Shown: piece by piece, positions 24,771 through 32,686 of the stretch | Layout of the letters: each line of letters starts with the position of its first letter | Position numbering within the stretch: position 1 is the first letter of the stretch | From: Nocardioides sambongensis | GTDB lineage: Bacteria > Actinomycetota > Actinomycetes > Propionibacteriales > Nocardioidaceae | DNA length: 64,000 nucleotides | Reading direction: 5' to 3' | NCBI RefSeq assembly: GCF_006494815.1 | Contig: NZ_CP041091.1 | Span: forward strand, 2,680,501 to 2,744,500 | The notes under the pieces: model-generated | What the model saw: only the letters and a program-made list of their open reading frames with translations | Told to the model about the DNA's origin: nothing | Databases searched by the model: none | Program-made: the position numbers and the translations under genes

Positions 24771-25229
24771 TCAGCCGACGATGACGTCGTCCTCTACGAC
24801 GTCGTGGTCGGCGGCACAATGCAGTGCCACACTGATCGGCTTCCCGCAGTCGGCATGGCGCATGCGGGGGGCGGGACCATCGGTGTGCCGGGCGCCCCAC
24901 TGGACGAGCGCGAGCACGACGGGCAGAAGGTCGTGACCGGCTTCGGTGAGGACGTAGGCGTACCGAGTGCGTTGGCCCGGCTCCTTGTACGGCTCCTTGG
25001 CGAGCACCCCGATCTCGACCAGCTCGCGCAGGCGCTGCGCAGCAGAGGCCTCGGTGACCCCGACCCGCTTGACCAGTGCGTCGAACCTCGAGACTCCGTA
25101 GAACACCTCGCGCAGCAGCAGTAGCGAGGTGCGGTTGCCCACCAGCTGCAGGGCGCGATCCATCGGGCACCGATCGCCCAACGGCTCATCGGCCCGCGCG
25201 GCCAGTCGACCAGCCAGCTGAACACTCAC
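24771..25229 (-). CDS. HxlR family transcriptional regulator
   Basis: This 152-residue protein follows the HxlR layout: DRCPMDRALQLVGNRTSLLLLREVFYGVSRFDAL near residues 19-52 and EASAAQRLRELVEIGVLAKEPYKEPGQRTRYAYVLTEAGHDL near 60-101. Cys21 is near the family's sensing position. It faces the MFS exporter gene across 51 bp and is the probable local repressor of that gene. It is only distantly like the HxlR gene at 24267. Confidence 0.88.
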   Translation of the reverse strand: MSVQLAGRLAARADEPLGDRCPMDRALQLVGNRTSLLLLREVFYGVSRFDALVKRVGVTEASAAQRLRELVEIGVLAKEPYKEPGQRTRYAYVLTEAGHDLLPVVLALVQWGARHTDGPAPRMRHADCGKPISVALHCAADHDVVEDDVIVG

Positions 25230-25280
25230 AGCACCAGCCTACCTTGCCACAGCCATAGTCAGGTCCGTACTGTTCTGGCT

Positions 25281-26681
25281 ATGCGACAGCAGAGTCAGCC
25301 GATGCTGGCAGTGGTCCTGGTCGGCGCGGCGTTTCTGGCCGGGGTCGACCTGTTCATCGTCAATGTCGCCTTCGACCAGATCGGCGCCGACTTCGCCGGC
25401 GCCGACCTGTCCGCGCTGAGCTGGATCCTGAGCGCCTACGCTGTCGTGTACGCCGCGATGCTGGTCCCGATGGGCAGGCTCGCCGATCGCTTCGGGCAGA
25501 AGCGTGGGTTCGTTGCGGGGATGAGTGTCTTCGTCGTGGCCAGCCTGCTGTGTGGACTGGCCCCGGGGGTGTGGTGGCTGGTGGCGTTCCGAGCCGTTCA
25601 GGCGGTGGGCGCGGCCGCGATGACGCCGGCCAGCCTCGGCCTCCTGCTGGCCGCCGTTGCTCCCGAGCGACGAGCTCCGGCCGCCCGCATGTGGGCGCTC
25701 ACCGGGGCCGTGGCCGCCGCGCTCGGCCCCGCTGTGGGCGGTTTCCTGGTGCAGATCTCGTGGCACTGGGCGTTCTGGATCAACCTGCCCATCGGCGCGC
25801 TGCTCATCCTCGGGGCCGTGCGACTCGTCCCCGACGTACGCCCTGACGCCGACACGCCCCTCCCCGATCTGCTGGGAGCCGTCGTCCTCGCCGTGGCCGT
25901 CGGCGCCCTGATGCTGGGGCTGGTCCAGGGCGCCAAATGGGGCTGGGGATCGCTCGAAGTGCTCGGCTGCTTCGCCACGGCTCTGATGGCGTTGGGACTC
26001 TTCGCGCGTCGTACGACTCGACACCGCTCGCCGGTGATCTCGCCGGCGCTGCTGACCGTGCCCGACTTCCGGTGGGCCAACATCGCCACCCTGGCCTTCA
26101 ACATCGGCTTCGGCGCCGCGCTGCTCGGCGCGATCCTGTGGTTGCAGCGCGAGTGGGAGTACGGCGCGCTGCAGACCGGCTTGGCCGTGGCCCTCGGGCC
26201 GCTGGCGGTGCCGGTGACCTCGATCCTGGCCCACCGCGTCCTGCCCAACGTCCGCCCCGGCTCGATGATCGCGGCCGGCAGCCTGGTCTTCGCCGGCGCA
26301 GTCCTGTGGCAGTCGTGGACGCTGGGCCCGACTCCCGCTTATCTGACCGACTTCCTGCCCGCCTGGGTGCTGGCCGGCGTCGGGGTTGGACTGGCGATGC
26401 CGAACCTGGTCGCCGCCGCCACCGCCGGACTCCCACCCGACCAGACCTCCACCGGCGCCGGCGTGGTCAACATGGCACGCCAGGTCGGGCTGGCCTTCGG
26501 AGTGAGCATCCTCGTCACCCTCATCGACTCGCACGCTACGACGTCACAGATCGCGTTCGACCGGGCCTGGTACACGGTCGCGGCCGCCATGATCATCGCC
26601 GCAGCCGCCGGCCTGCGCATCCAACGACGCGAACCCGCGCTCCCCGCCGATGCCCCAACGCCCTCGGTGACGTCCCCCTGA
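25281..26681 (+). CDS. MFS transporter, DHA2 (EmrB/QacA) type
   Basis: This 466-residue protein has about fourteen transmembrane helices. FLAGVDLFIVNVAFDQIG near residues 16-33 is the motif D1-like entry of the DHA2 family, GRLADRFGQKRGF near 68-80 is motif A, and ALGPAVGGFLVQISWHWAFWINLPIGALL near 149-177 is motif C, typical of proton-driven antiporters. It would export drugs or toxic metabolites. The divergent HxlR gene suggests induction by a substrate or electrophile. Confidence 0.92.
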   Translation: MRQQSQPMLAVVLVGAAFLAGVDLFIVNVAFDQIGADFAGADLSALSWILSAYAVVYAAMLVPMGRLADRFGQKRGFVAGMSVFVVASLLCGLAPGVWWLVAFRAVQAVGAAAMTPASLGLLLAAVAPERRAPAARMWALTGAVAAALGPAVGGFLVQISWHWAFWINLPIGALLILGAVRLVPDVRPDADTPLPDLLGAVVLAVAVGALMLGLVQGAKWGWGSLEVLGCFATALMALGLFARRTTRHRSPVISPALLTVPDFRWANIATLAFNIGFGAALLGAILWLQREWEYGALQTGLAVALGPLAVPVTSILAHRVLPNVRPGSMIAAGSLVFAGAVLWQSWTLGPTPAYLTDFLPAWVLAGVGVGLAMPNLVAAATAGLPPDQTSTGAGVVNMARQVGLAFGVSILVTLIDSHATTSQIAFDRAWYTVAAAMIIAAAAGLRIQRREPALPADAPTPSVTSP

Positions 26682-26947
26682 GCCGACCGCGCCGGCGACG
26701 ACCTTCCGGGCAACGACCGCCCTCCCGTTGAGATCTCGCGCGGCACGACCGGCCTGCCTCGACTCGCCGCATCTGTTGCGTCGGACGTCCCGACCCACTC
26801 CGCCGCTCACCCGCCCCACACTTCGCAACTCTCTGGCCAGGGCACCGACCAGCGTCTGGGTAGAGGCGGTAGGACCCGTGGGCGCGTCGCCCCGGTGCCA
26901 CGTCGATTGCCGACACGAGGCGGCATGACTAGCGTCCGAGGGACCCG

Positions 26948-27847
26948 ATGGTCTCGGAGGTGAACTCACCCATGATCGCCAAGCGATTCGCTGGGATCAG
27001 CCAGTTCGAGCGATGCCTTGATGGGGGCCGGATGACCTCCGCGGGCTTCGACTCGAACGGCGATCTTGCCGTTGACGAACCGAATGACATCGGCGCAGTC
27101 ATTGCAGTCCAGGCGGCCTTGAGGGCTCTCGGATATCAGGTCCTGCCCAGTGGCGTGTTCGACAGCGCCACCGAATCCAGCGTCCAGCGGTTCAAGGTCG
27201 ACCAGGATCTGGGCCTCCCGACTGGCCTCACGCAGCACGATGGTGTGCTCGGCCCAGGAAGCAGCCAACGCTTGAACGAGATCTTCCTGAGGGAGGATCC
27301 GGACCGTCCGCCAGCCTCGGGCGTCCCCCTGATCGCTATCCAAGGCCTGACGTATCCCGCTCTGAGTCCAGACCTCGTCTCGGTGGTCATCCACGACACA
27401 GGCGGGCACGCAACTGCCGAGATCGAAGTTCTCGGCGTGCCGAACAGATACCTGGTTGGGGTGGCACCCGGGTCGACCACCATCGCAATCCACACCGCGG
27501 ATTCCCCAGAAGCGTTCAACGGTCGAGCCGTTCAGATCGAGACGCGGATGCCTTCTGACGGACTGCCGTCCACCGTCCTCCTCGCCGATGGAACGGCGCC
27601 GAGAGCTGGACCCGAAGAGCCAGTACCGCTCCGCTTCGGTGCCGAGATCACAGCGTGCACCGCGCGCCGGACCGCAGACCGATCGGAGGCGCGATGCCAC
27701 ACCGCCGCGCCGGGACTCGCCGTCGGCTCACGCGTCCGTTTGATCCTGCCGGATGACAACGCGCCCGGAGAGCTTGTCATTGCCGAGGTGTGGCACAGGT
27801 ACGACGTCGCCGGCGGCCACACGACTGAGTTCACGGCAATCAGCTGA
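26948..27847 (+). CDS. Peptidoglycan-binding-like domain protein
   Basis: This 299-residue protein has a PG_binding_1-type module near residues 50-110 (VQAALRALGYQVLPSGVFDSATESSVQRFKVDQDLGL). A middle domain follows (PDLVSVVIHDTGGHATAEIEVLGVPN), then a beta-rich C-terminus (GSRVRLILPDDNAPGELVIAEVW). The order resembles tail or secretion-associated proteins that combine wall binding with a beta domain, but no certain relative is recognised. No signal peptide is evident. Starts at 26972 or 27032 are possible. Confidence 0.55.
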   Translation: MVSEVNSPMIAKRFAGISQFERCLDGGRMTSAGFDSNGDLAVDEPNDIGAVIAVQAALRALGYQVLPSGVFDSATESSVQRFKVDQDLGLPTGLTQHDGVLGPGSSQRLNEIFLREDPDRPPASGVPLIAIQGLTYPALSPDLVSVVIHDTGGHATAEIEVLGVPNRYLVGVAPGSTTIAIHTADSPEAFNGRAVQIETRMPSDGLPSTVLLADGTAPRAGPEEPVPLRFGAEITACTARRTADRSEARCHTAAPGLAVGSRVRLILPDDNAPGELVIAEVWHRYDVAGGHTTEFTAIS

Positions 27848-27990
27848 GAGGACGTCGCATCCGGTCGATCTGCGTCGCGCCTGCATACCCGCCGGGTCAC
27901 CAACTACGTCGATTACCCGCCCCGACCGGGGTTTCCAAGTAACCGAGCCTCTACGAACCTGGGGCGATTCACGGGGCTACCCTTGCCGCG

Positions 27991-28194
27991 ATGAACGAGT
28001 TGGATCCCAAGGACCGCTACGGCGGTCCGAACGTCGCGATGAAGGTCTCGGGAGCGCTGATAGCGCTCGCCATGATCGTGCTCGGCGCGATCTGGACTCT
28101 CGCCGGCTCTGGCACCGCCGAAGCGTTCGGCCCGATCGTGGCGGGGATCGGCGTCGCACTTGGCTACGTCGCATTGATTCAGAAGCGACACTGA
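27991..28194 (+). CDS. Small two-helix membrane protein
   Basis: This 67-residue protein has a polar start (NELDPKDRYGGPN) and two hydrophobic segments (SGALIALAMIVLGAIWTLAG and PIVAGIGVALGYVALI), ending in the basic QKRH. It has the look of a hairpin membrane protein. No family or neighbour indicates a role. Confidence 0.55.
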   Translation: MNELDPKDRYGGPNVAMKVSGALIALAMIVLGAIWTLAGSGTAEAFGPIVAGIGVALGYVALIQKRH

Positions 28195-28457
28195 TCAGTC
28201 CCGGGTCGAATCGCAAACGGACACTGTCACCGTGACCGTGGCTGCACCCTGAGATGTGGGGACTGCTGCACGGGTAGGTGACATGACACCCCGGTCCCGG
28301 GATCATCTCCGGACGGGGCAACCGGAACGGTCGTCGGACGTCGACGCCTCTGGCCTTTGGCACCGTCTTTGGGGGTTCCGCTTGCGAGATGCTCCTCGTC
28401 CGTGGCGGTCTGCACACCGCCGCTCTAATGAGTGGGCCATGGTCACCCTGTAGCAGA

Positions 28458-29033
28458 ATGCTGCACGTGCCCGGCGCCATGGTCCTCGTCATCGCTGGTC
28501 CGCCATGCGCTGGCAAGTCGACCGTGGGTCGCTTAGTCGCCGAGCGAATGCGAGCTCAGCCGGTTCCCTTTGTTCAAGTGGACGGGGTCTTTGACCTTCT
28601 CCTGCCCGCGTCCGACCGAGCTCGTTCTGATCGACTGCTGGGCTACGAGGCCTCACACGCACTTGTGCGGACGCTCTTGAAGAACGACCGCGATTGTGTA
28701 CTCGAGTGCACTTACGCCCGAAAGGACCAACGCATGATGCTGAGGGAGGCCTTGGCCGGCCTTAGTCCGTCCCCGCTACGCGTTGCCGAGTTGAGAGTCT
28801 CAGGGAATGAGGCACTTGCTAGGTTTCGCGGGCGTAGCGAGGCCACGGACCTCGACGAGAGCAGCCTGCGTGAGCGTGTCGCCAATTACCCGTTCTGGGA
28901 CGGCGCGTTGCAGTTGGAGTCCGGCTCCGCACCGCCTGAGGAGACGGCCCGTCAGGTCGCCGCTTGGCTTGAGCGCTCAGCGGTGCCGACCGACATGAAT
29001 GCATGGACGCAAGCGGGTCGCAGCTGGGCCTAG
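28458..29033 (+). CDS. AAA/zeta-like small P-loop kinase
   Basis: This protein of about 191 residues has Walker A IAGPPCAGKSTVGRLVAERM near residues 11-30, PFVQVDGVFDLLLPASDR near 36-53, CVLECTYARKDQRMMLREAL near 79-98 and RFRGRSEATDLDESSLRERV near 120-140. The pattern is that of small-molecule kinases such as zeta or chloramphenicol-phosphotransferase-like enzymes. The substrate is unknown and no antitoxin gene is adjacent. The start could also be the ATG at 28479. Confidence 0.72.
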   Translation: MLHVPGAMVLVIAGPPCAGKSTVGRLVAERMRAQPVPFVQVDGVFDLLLPASDRARSDRLLGYEASHALVRTLLKNDRDCVLECTYARKDQRMMLREALAGLSPSPLRVAELRVSGNEALARFRGRSEATDLDESSLRERVANYPFWDGALQLESGSAPPEETARQVAAWLERSAVPTDMNAWTQAGRSWA

Positions 29034-29056
29034 TACGCCTCATGGCCGCTCCTCGG

Positions 29057-29290
29057 CGAGCCCATCCCGCACCGGGTCGCTCGGCGAGCCCATCCCGCAC
29101 CGGGTCGCTCCGCGAGCCCATCCCGCACCGGGTCGCTCCGCGAGCCCATCCCGCACCGGGTCGCTCCGCGAGCCCATCCCGCACCGGGTCGCTCCGCGAG
29201 CCCATCCCGCACCGGGTCGCTCCGCGAGCCCATCCCGCACCGGGTCGCTCCGCGAGCCCATCCCGCACCGGGTCGCTCCGCGAGCCCATC
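29057..29290. repeat. Tandem array of a 28-bp unit, eight copies plus a partial
   Basis: The unit begins CGAGCCCATCCCGCACCGGG and ends TCGCTCCG. It repeats with exact 28-bp spacing from 29057, with a ninth partial copy from 29281. Copies are nearly identical and there are no spacers, so this is not CRISPR. Each unit can fold, as GCGA/CCC can pair with GGG/TCGC. It lies between a kinase gene and the YceH-VOC gene, so it may act as a transcript-end or mRNA structural element, or be a minisatellite. Confidence 0.85.
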
Positions 29291-29357
29291 GATCTGCGGG
29301 ACTGATGACCTGCGTCGTTCCCCCGCGAATGGTCTGCGGCTCGCGGCCGTGTCTAAG

Positions 29358-29388
29358 CGCCGCGTAGAGGCCAGTCGATCCGCCGCGT
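29358..29388. repeat. 31-bp copy of the transposon right-end region
   Basis: Thirty-one bases here are identical to 53188-53218, the sequence just inside the 321-bp repeat at the right end of the large element. The last ten, TCCGCCGCGT (29379-29388), occur again at 31155-31164, where the other part of the same right-end sequence resumes. The intervening 1.77 kb (29389-31154) therefore interrupts what is continuous in the right copy. Confidence 0.7.
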
Positions 29389-29429
29389 ACCGTCCGGTCG
29401 CGTCTTAACCCCGCGGCCGACCGAGACCC

Positions 29430-30344
29430 TCAGCCTGCGTGCTGCTGAACGACGTTGAGCACGTTGCCATCGGGAGCGCGGACGAAGAAGCGAGTCACAC
29501 CCCATGTCTCGGTTGTCAGGGGATGCACGATCTCGTACCCACGCTCCTGTGCTTGGCGGTAGGCGGCTTCGACGTCGTCGACCATGACCGAGACCACAGG
29601 GTCCACGGGCGCGGTGGCATCGCTGGTCATCACCTGGAGCGTCGCCCTGGATACCGGCGAGGTGTGGCGGGCCACCCAACCCAGGTTGAACTCCTCTTCG
29701 GCCAACCCGAGGTAGTCGCTGTAGAAGCTCCTAGAGGCGGGGAGGTCGGGTACGCGAAGGTCGGCGATGATCTGCGTAACGCGGACGCGCGACGTGTCGG
29801 CACTTTCAGCTGAGCCGGTTTCGCCAGAGGTCTGCCCCGTCACGGGTCCCAGGAGGTGAATCCAGCGCGGATCCTGCTGGCCCGACCGGCGCTCGAGCTC
29901 GCACACCAGCGGTTGCGGGCGGCTCGCCATCCGGCGCAGGCACTCCTCGACCTGGCCACGGTCGGCGAACCCGTGCAACCGCTCGGTGCGGGTGCGCAGC
30001 TCACCCGGCGCCTGCGCGCCGCGGAGCAGTAGCACCGTGAGCAGCGCCCGCTCATCGGGCTCGAGGCCGAGATGTTCGTGGAGCATCTGGTGGTACCTCA
30101 GTGTCCGACGCCCGGTGTCGGACCATACGATCCGCAGCAGCCCGCGGTCCTTGAGCGACTTCGCGGTCCGCTCGACGGTGTGCTGGTCGAGATCGGTGAC
30201 GGGGTCGCGGCTGCTCCTCTGATTGCACGCCGACACCAGCGCGTTCGCGGAGAGGGGATAAGTGGCGGGCACGGTCGTCTGCTTCTCCAGCAGGCTGCCG
30301 AGGATGCGCTGGTCAGTCGCATCGAGGACGGGGAGTTCGCTCAC
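29430..30344 (-). CDS. YceH-type (DUF480) protein fused to a VOC/glyoxalase domain
   Basis: This is a 304-residue fusion. Residues 1-165 are a DUF480 tandem winged helix: ILGSLLEKQTTVPATYPLSANALVSACNQ, RDPVTDLDQHTVERTAKSLKDRGLLRIVW and ERALLTVLLLRGAQAPGELRTRTERLH. Residues 188-303 are a vicinal-oxygen-chelate domain (ADLRVPDLPASRSFYSDYLGL, VDDVEAAYRQAQERGYEIVHP, FFVRAPDGNVLNVVQQH). YceH proteins usually end after the first part. The VOC part lacks a clear full metal-ligand set. It starts at GTG 30344. Confidence 0.85.
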   Translation of the reverse strand: MSELPVLDATDQRILGSLLEKQTTVPATYPLSANALVSACNQRSSRDPVTDLDQHTVERTAKSLKDRGLLRIVWSDTGRRTLRYHQMLHEHLGLEPDERALLTVLLLRGAQAPGELRTRTERLHGFADRGQVEECLRRMASRPQPLVCELERRSGQQDPRWIHLLGPVTGQTSGETGSAESADTSRVRVTQIIADLRVPDLPASRSFYSDYLGLAEEEFNLGWVARHTSPVSRATLQVMTSDATAPVDPVVSVMVDDVEAAYRQAQERGYEIVHPLTTETWGVTRFFVRAPDGNVLNVVQQHAG

Positions 30345-30418
30345 GTCACGACCTTAGATCTGCCTTGGCACGAGCAGATCGAACAGCGTCCCTTTCGCCG
30401 CGATGCGCCCCCTCGTCT

Positions 30419-30886
30419 TCAGCACGCCTCGGCGGCGGCGGTTGCGTCGAAGGTCGCGATGAGGTCCACGACCTCGGCCATGCGGGAGCCAGGTTCAATC
30501 GCGTCGCCCCAAGTGGTCGCGTCCTGTGCGGTCTGATTGATGGCGAGGATCGTGCCGGGCGCTGTGCCGGAGTCCACCGCGAATGTCGCAACGTTGCCGT
30601 CTATGTCTGCCGCGACGATATGGGTGGGGAAGCCGCTGGTGTTCCGCTCGTTCTCGGGGTCGGTCTCGACCATCTGCGCGTCGGTGAGCTTGAATCTGCT
30701 CCCCGGATACAAGCCCTCGGAGATGGCAGCGACGGTCGCAGCCGGGGCGGGCTCGCAAGCGGAAGGGTCAGGGGTCTCCGACACCCCCGCTTCGGTGTCC
30801 CCATCGGACTCACTACCGCAGGCACTGAGCGTGACAACGAGCGCGGCGGGCCCTGCAAGGGCGGTAAGGGTCTTCGCGAGTTTCAT
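30419..30886 (-). CDS. Putative lipoprotein
   Basis: This 155-residue protein starts MKLAKTLTALAGPAALVVTLSACGSE, a lipoprotein signal with lipobox LSAC and Cys23. The mature part is acidic and small (PDPSACEPAPAATVAAISEGLYPGSRFKLTDAQMVE). The remaining three Cys could form a disulfide. No family recognised. It lies 75 bp upstream of the YceH-VOC gene on the same strand. Confidence 0.72.
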   Translation of the reverse strand: MKLAKTLTALAGPAALVVTLSACGSESDGDTEAGVSETPDPSACEPAPAATVAAISEGLYPGSRFKLTDAQMVETDPENERNTSGFPTHIVAADIDGNVATFAVDSGTAPGTILAINQTAQDATTWGDAIEPGSRMAEVVDLIATFDATAAAEAC

Positions 30887-31154
30887 GGGAATGGTCGCCT
30901 TCCGAGAAACGGTGATGCTTGGCAGGTAGGGGCCGAGGACACCGATGCATGGCTTGGTATCAAGTCACCGCCCGTCGGAGGCGGCTACGAGGGCCGTCAG
31001 GACCACGGTTCGCTGCGGTGAAGGCGGGCATAGGGCCGCGCACGAACCACAAACTCTCTGGCGCCAGGGCTGCCGGTTGCGCTTGGGGTCCGCCCTGGAG
31101 GCGCAGAAGGGCTCCACCGCGGTGGCCCCGATCGCGGGCGCTCGGGTGCTGCAC

Positions 31155-31468
31155 TCCGCCGCGTTTCACGCATCGAGCGCGGATACCCACGTACTGCCCC
31201 CATCCGCCGCTCACCACGCCGGCGCCACTCTCAATGCTCCTGCGGGCCTTCGCAGGCGCCCTGAGCTGCGCGGGCGCAGGGACCGCGGACGCGGGACACT
31301 CCGCGACCGCGCAGACCGCTCCAACGACGACAGCCCGGCCACCACATCGCGGTGACCGGGCCGTCTCATGCCCTACTGGAATGTCCACATGACCGATTCC
31401 CGGACATTGCTGGCCGACGTCAGGACATTACTGACCGATCCAGCGTGGACATTGTTTGGCCGTTGACA
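31155..31468. mobile_element. Solo right end of a second copy of the Tn7-like element
   Basis: This stretch aligns without gaps to 53209-53522, the right end of the large element, with roughly a dozen substitutions. It ends in TTGACA and carries the same end sites: AATGTCC at 31380-31386 and GGACATT at 31402, 31423 and 31447, the last ending 15 bp from the tip. It is followed directly by TCAGC and then the left tip of the large element. No matching left end was found upstream, so the earlier element is decayed, deleted, or extends beyond the window. Confidence 0.85.
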
Positions 31469-31680
31469 TCAGCTGTTAACGGTCATCCAATGTCCATCCA
31501 ACGGTCATCCGGACATTGTCACGCCTGGATTCGCCGTGGAACGGCGAGCCCACCGGCACCGACAGCACAGGCGAAAGGCGCATCTCGGGGCGCCCCAACT
31601 ACCTCTGCCATCCGCCCCCGACGCCCGAGTCGTCCAACGGCGATCCAACGCCAACCCCATCCGCCCTTGGCTCACACAGG

Positions 31681-31732
31681 GGTCTGCTGCACGGATAGGT
31701 GACTAGCCTGTCACCCGTTCGTGCAGCAGACC
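31681..31732. repeat. 52-bp hyphenated palindrome near the left end
   Basis: GGTCTGCTGCACG (31681-31693) is perfectly inverted at 31720-31732, and inside it GGTGAC (31698-31703) is inverted at 31710-31715. The nested arrangement, 208 bp from the left tip, resembles a recombinase, partition or regulator site rather than a transcription terminator, as no T run follows. A related stretch, CTGCTGCACGGGTAGGTGAC, is found at 28264-28283 outside the element. Confidence 0.7.
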
Positions 31733-31926
31733 CATCCGCTCAACACTGGGCCTGGATCGGTCAGCGAGCAGCAGTTCGATCTGGCACAGCTTCGAGTTCG
31801 CGTTGCTGGTCACTTGGGACGGGCTGATGGCCACGTAGGGCCTCCTTCTGCGTGGGTGTCAGAGGAAGTGGGGTGCGAGACGCGCCCTGGCGGTCGATCG
31901 CGCTGACGGCGCGCAGAAGCTGCGAG

Positions 31927-32352
31927 TCACGCCTTGCGCGAGTACTGCTCGACCGAGTGGTCCTCGGGCTTCCACCCGGTCGCCGCAGCTTCGACGACGC
32001 TGGTCACCCAGTCGTCGACGGACTCGCGCGCGAGCGGCTCGCGGGTCGTGGTGATGAGGACGTCATCGAGTTCGATCTCGTGCCACGGGTGGTCGACCTC
32101 GCCGGGGAACGAGTCCCACGCGTCCACCCCGAGGTGAGGCCACCCGATCTGGTCGGGAACGAACCGGTATCCGAGGTCCAGGGCCGCTTTGACCTGAGCT
32201 GACTGCTCGACGCTCAGCGCCCCCAGCAGTTCTACGTACCGGCCCTGTTTGTTGTTGTCGCCGTCACGGTAGAAGTAGTGGACGACCGTGACCGGTGTCC
32301 GCTCGGACCGGTCGGTCTGGGTGCGGTGCGGAACCGAAGTCGTTGCACTCAT
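31927..32352 (-). CDS. Hypothetical cargo protein
   Basis: This 141-residue protein contains TVVHYFYRDGDNNKQGRYVELLGALSVEQSAQVKAAL and GYRFVPDQIGWPHLGVDAWDSFPGEVDHPWHEIELDDV. The composition is that of a folded acidic protein, but no family is recognised. The span 31474-31926 upstream holds the left end and the palindrome but no gene. Its role in the element is unknown. Confidence 0.65.
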   Translation of the reverse strand: MSATTSVPHRTQTDRSERTPVTVVHYFYRDGDNNKQGRYVELLGALSVEQSAQVKAALDLGYRFVPDQIGWPHLGVDAWDSFPGEVDHPWHEIELDDVLITTTREPLARESVDDWVTSVVEAAATGWKPEDHSVEQYSRKA

Positions 32353-32492
32353 TGCTCCTCCTGGTGGGTTGGTGGCTGCTGTGGCAGACCGTGCCCGCCA
32401 TCAGGCGTCACACAATCGCGACCCACGCCCGGCCCGCCGGCCGCCACAGATGGCAGCGCCCGCCGCCTGTGACAGTCGCCTGCGACCACCGA

Positions 32493-32525
32493 CCGATGGC
32501 CGGGCGATGGCCGGGCGATGGTCGG
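32493..32525. repeat. Three direct 11-bp repeats (iteron-like)
   Basis: Consensus GCGATGGYCGG is repeated three times head to tail at one helical-turn spacing. AGATGCCGCA follows at 32549. The same 11-bp unit occurs four times at 41104-41147, also followed by an AGATGC(G/C)GCA element. It lies in the 334-bp gap between two divergent cargo genes, so it may be an operator array shared by two promoters of the element. Confidence 0.65.
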
Positions 32526-32686
32526 GAGGGGTCGCGTTGAGAGTGCAGATGCCGCACAGCCGGCGTACCGGGTTGTCCACAGGTGTTGTGGACTTCTCCT
32601 ACCGTCCAGAAGGTGAAGCCGTTAGCGTGCGGCCTGACAACTTCGTGCAGCATCACGCTGCGACACCTTCTCGGGAGATGGTCAGA

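Noticed and set aside
29057..29290. Possible CRISPR array
   Set aside because: Units are contiguous with no unique spacers and no cas genes are present.
31464..31480. 31155-31475 and 53209-53529 as phage-type attachment sites
   Set aside because: No integrase is present; the TGT/ACA tips, TCAGC duplication and DDE transposase explain the repeats better as transposon ends.
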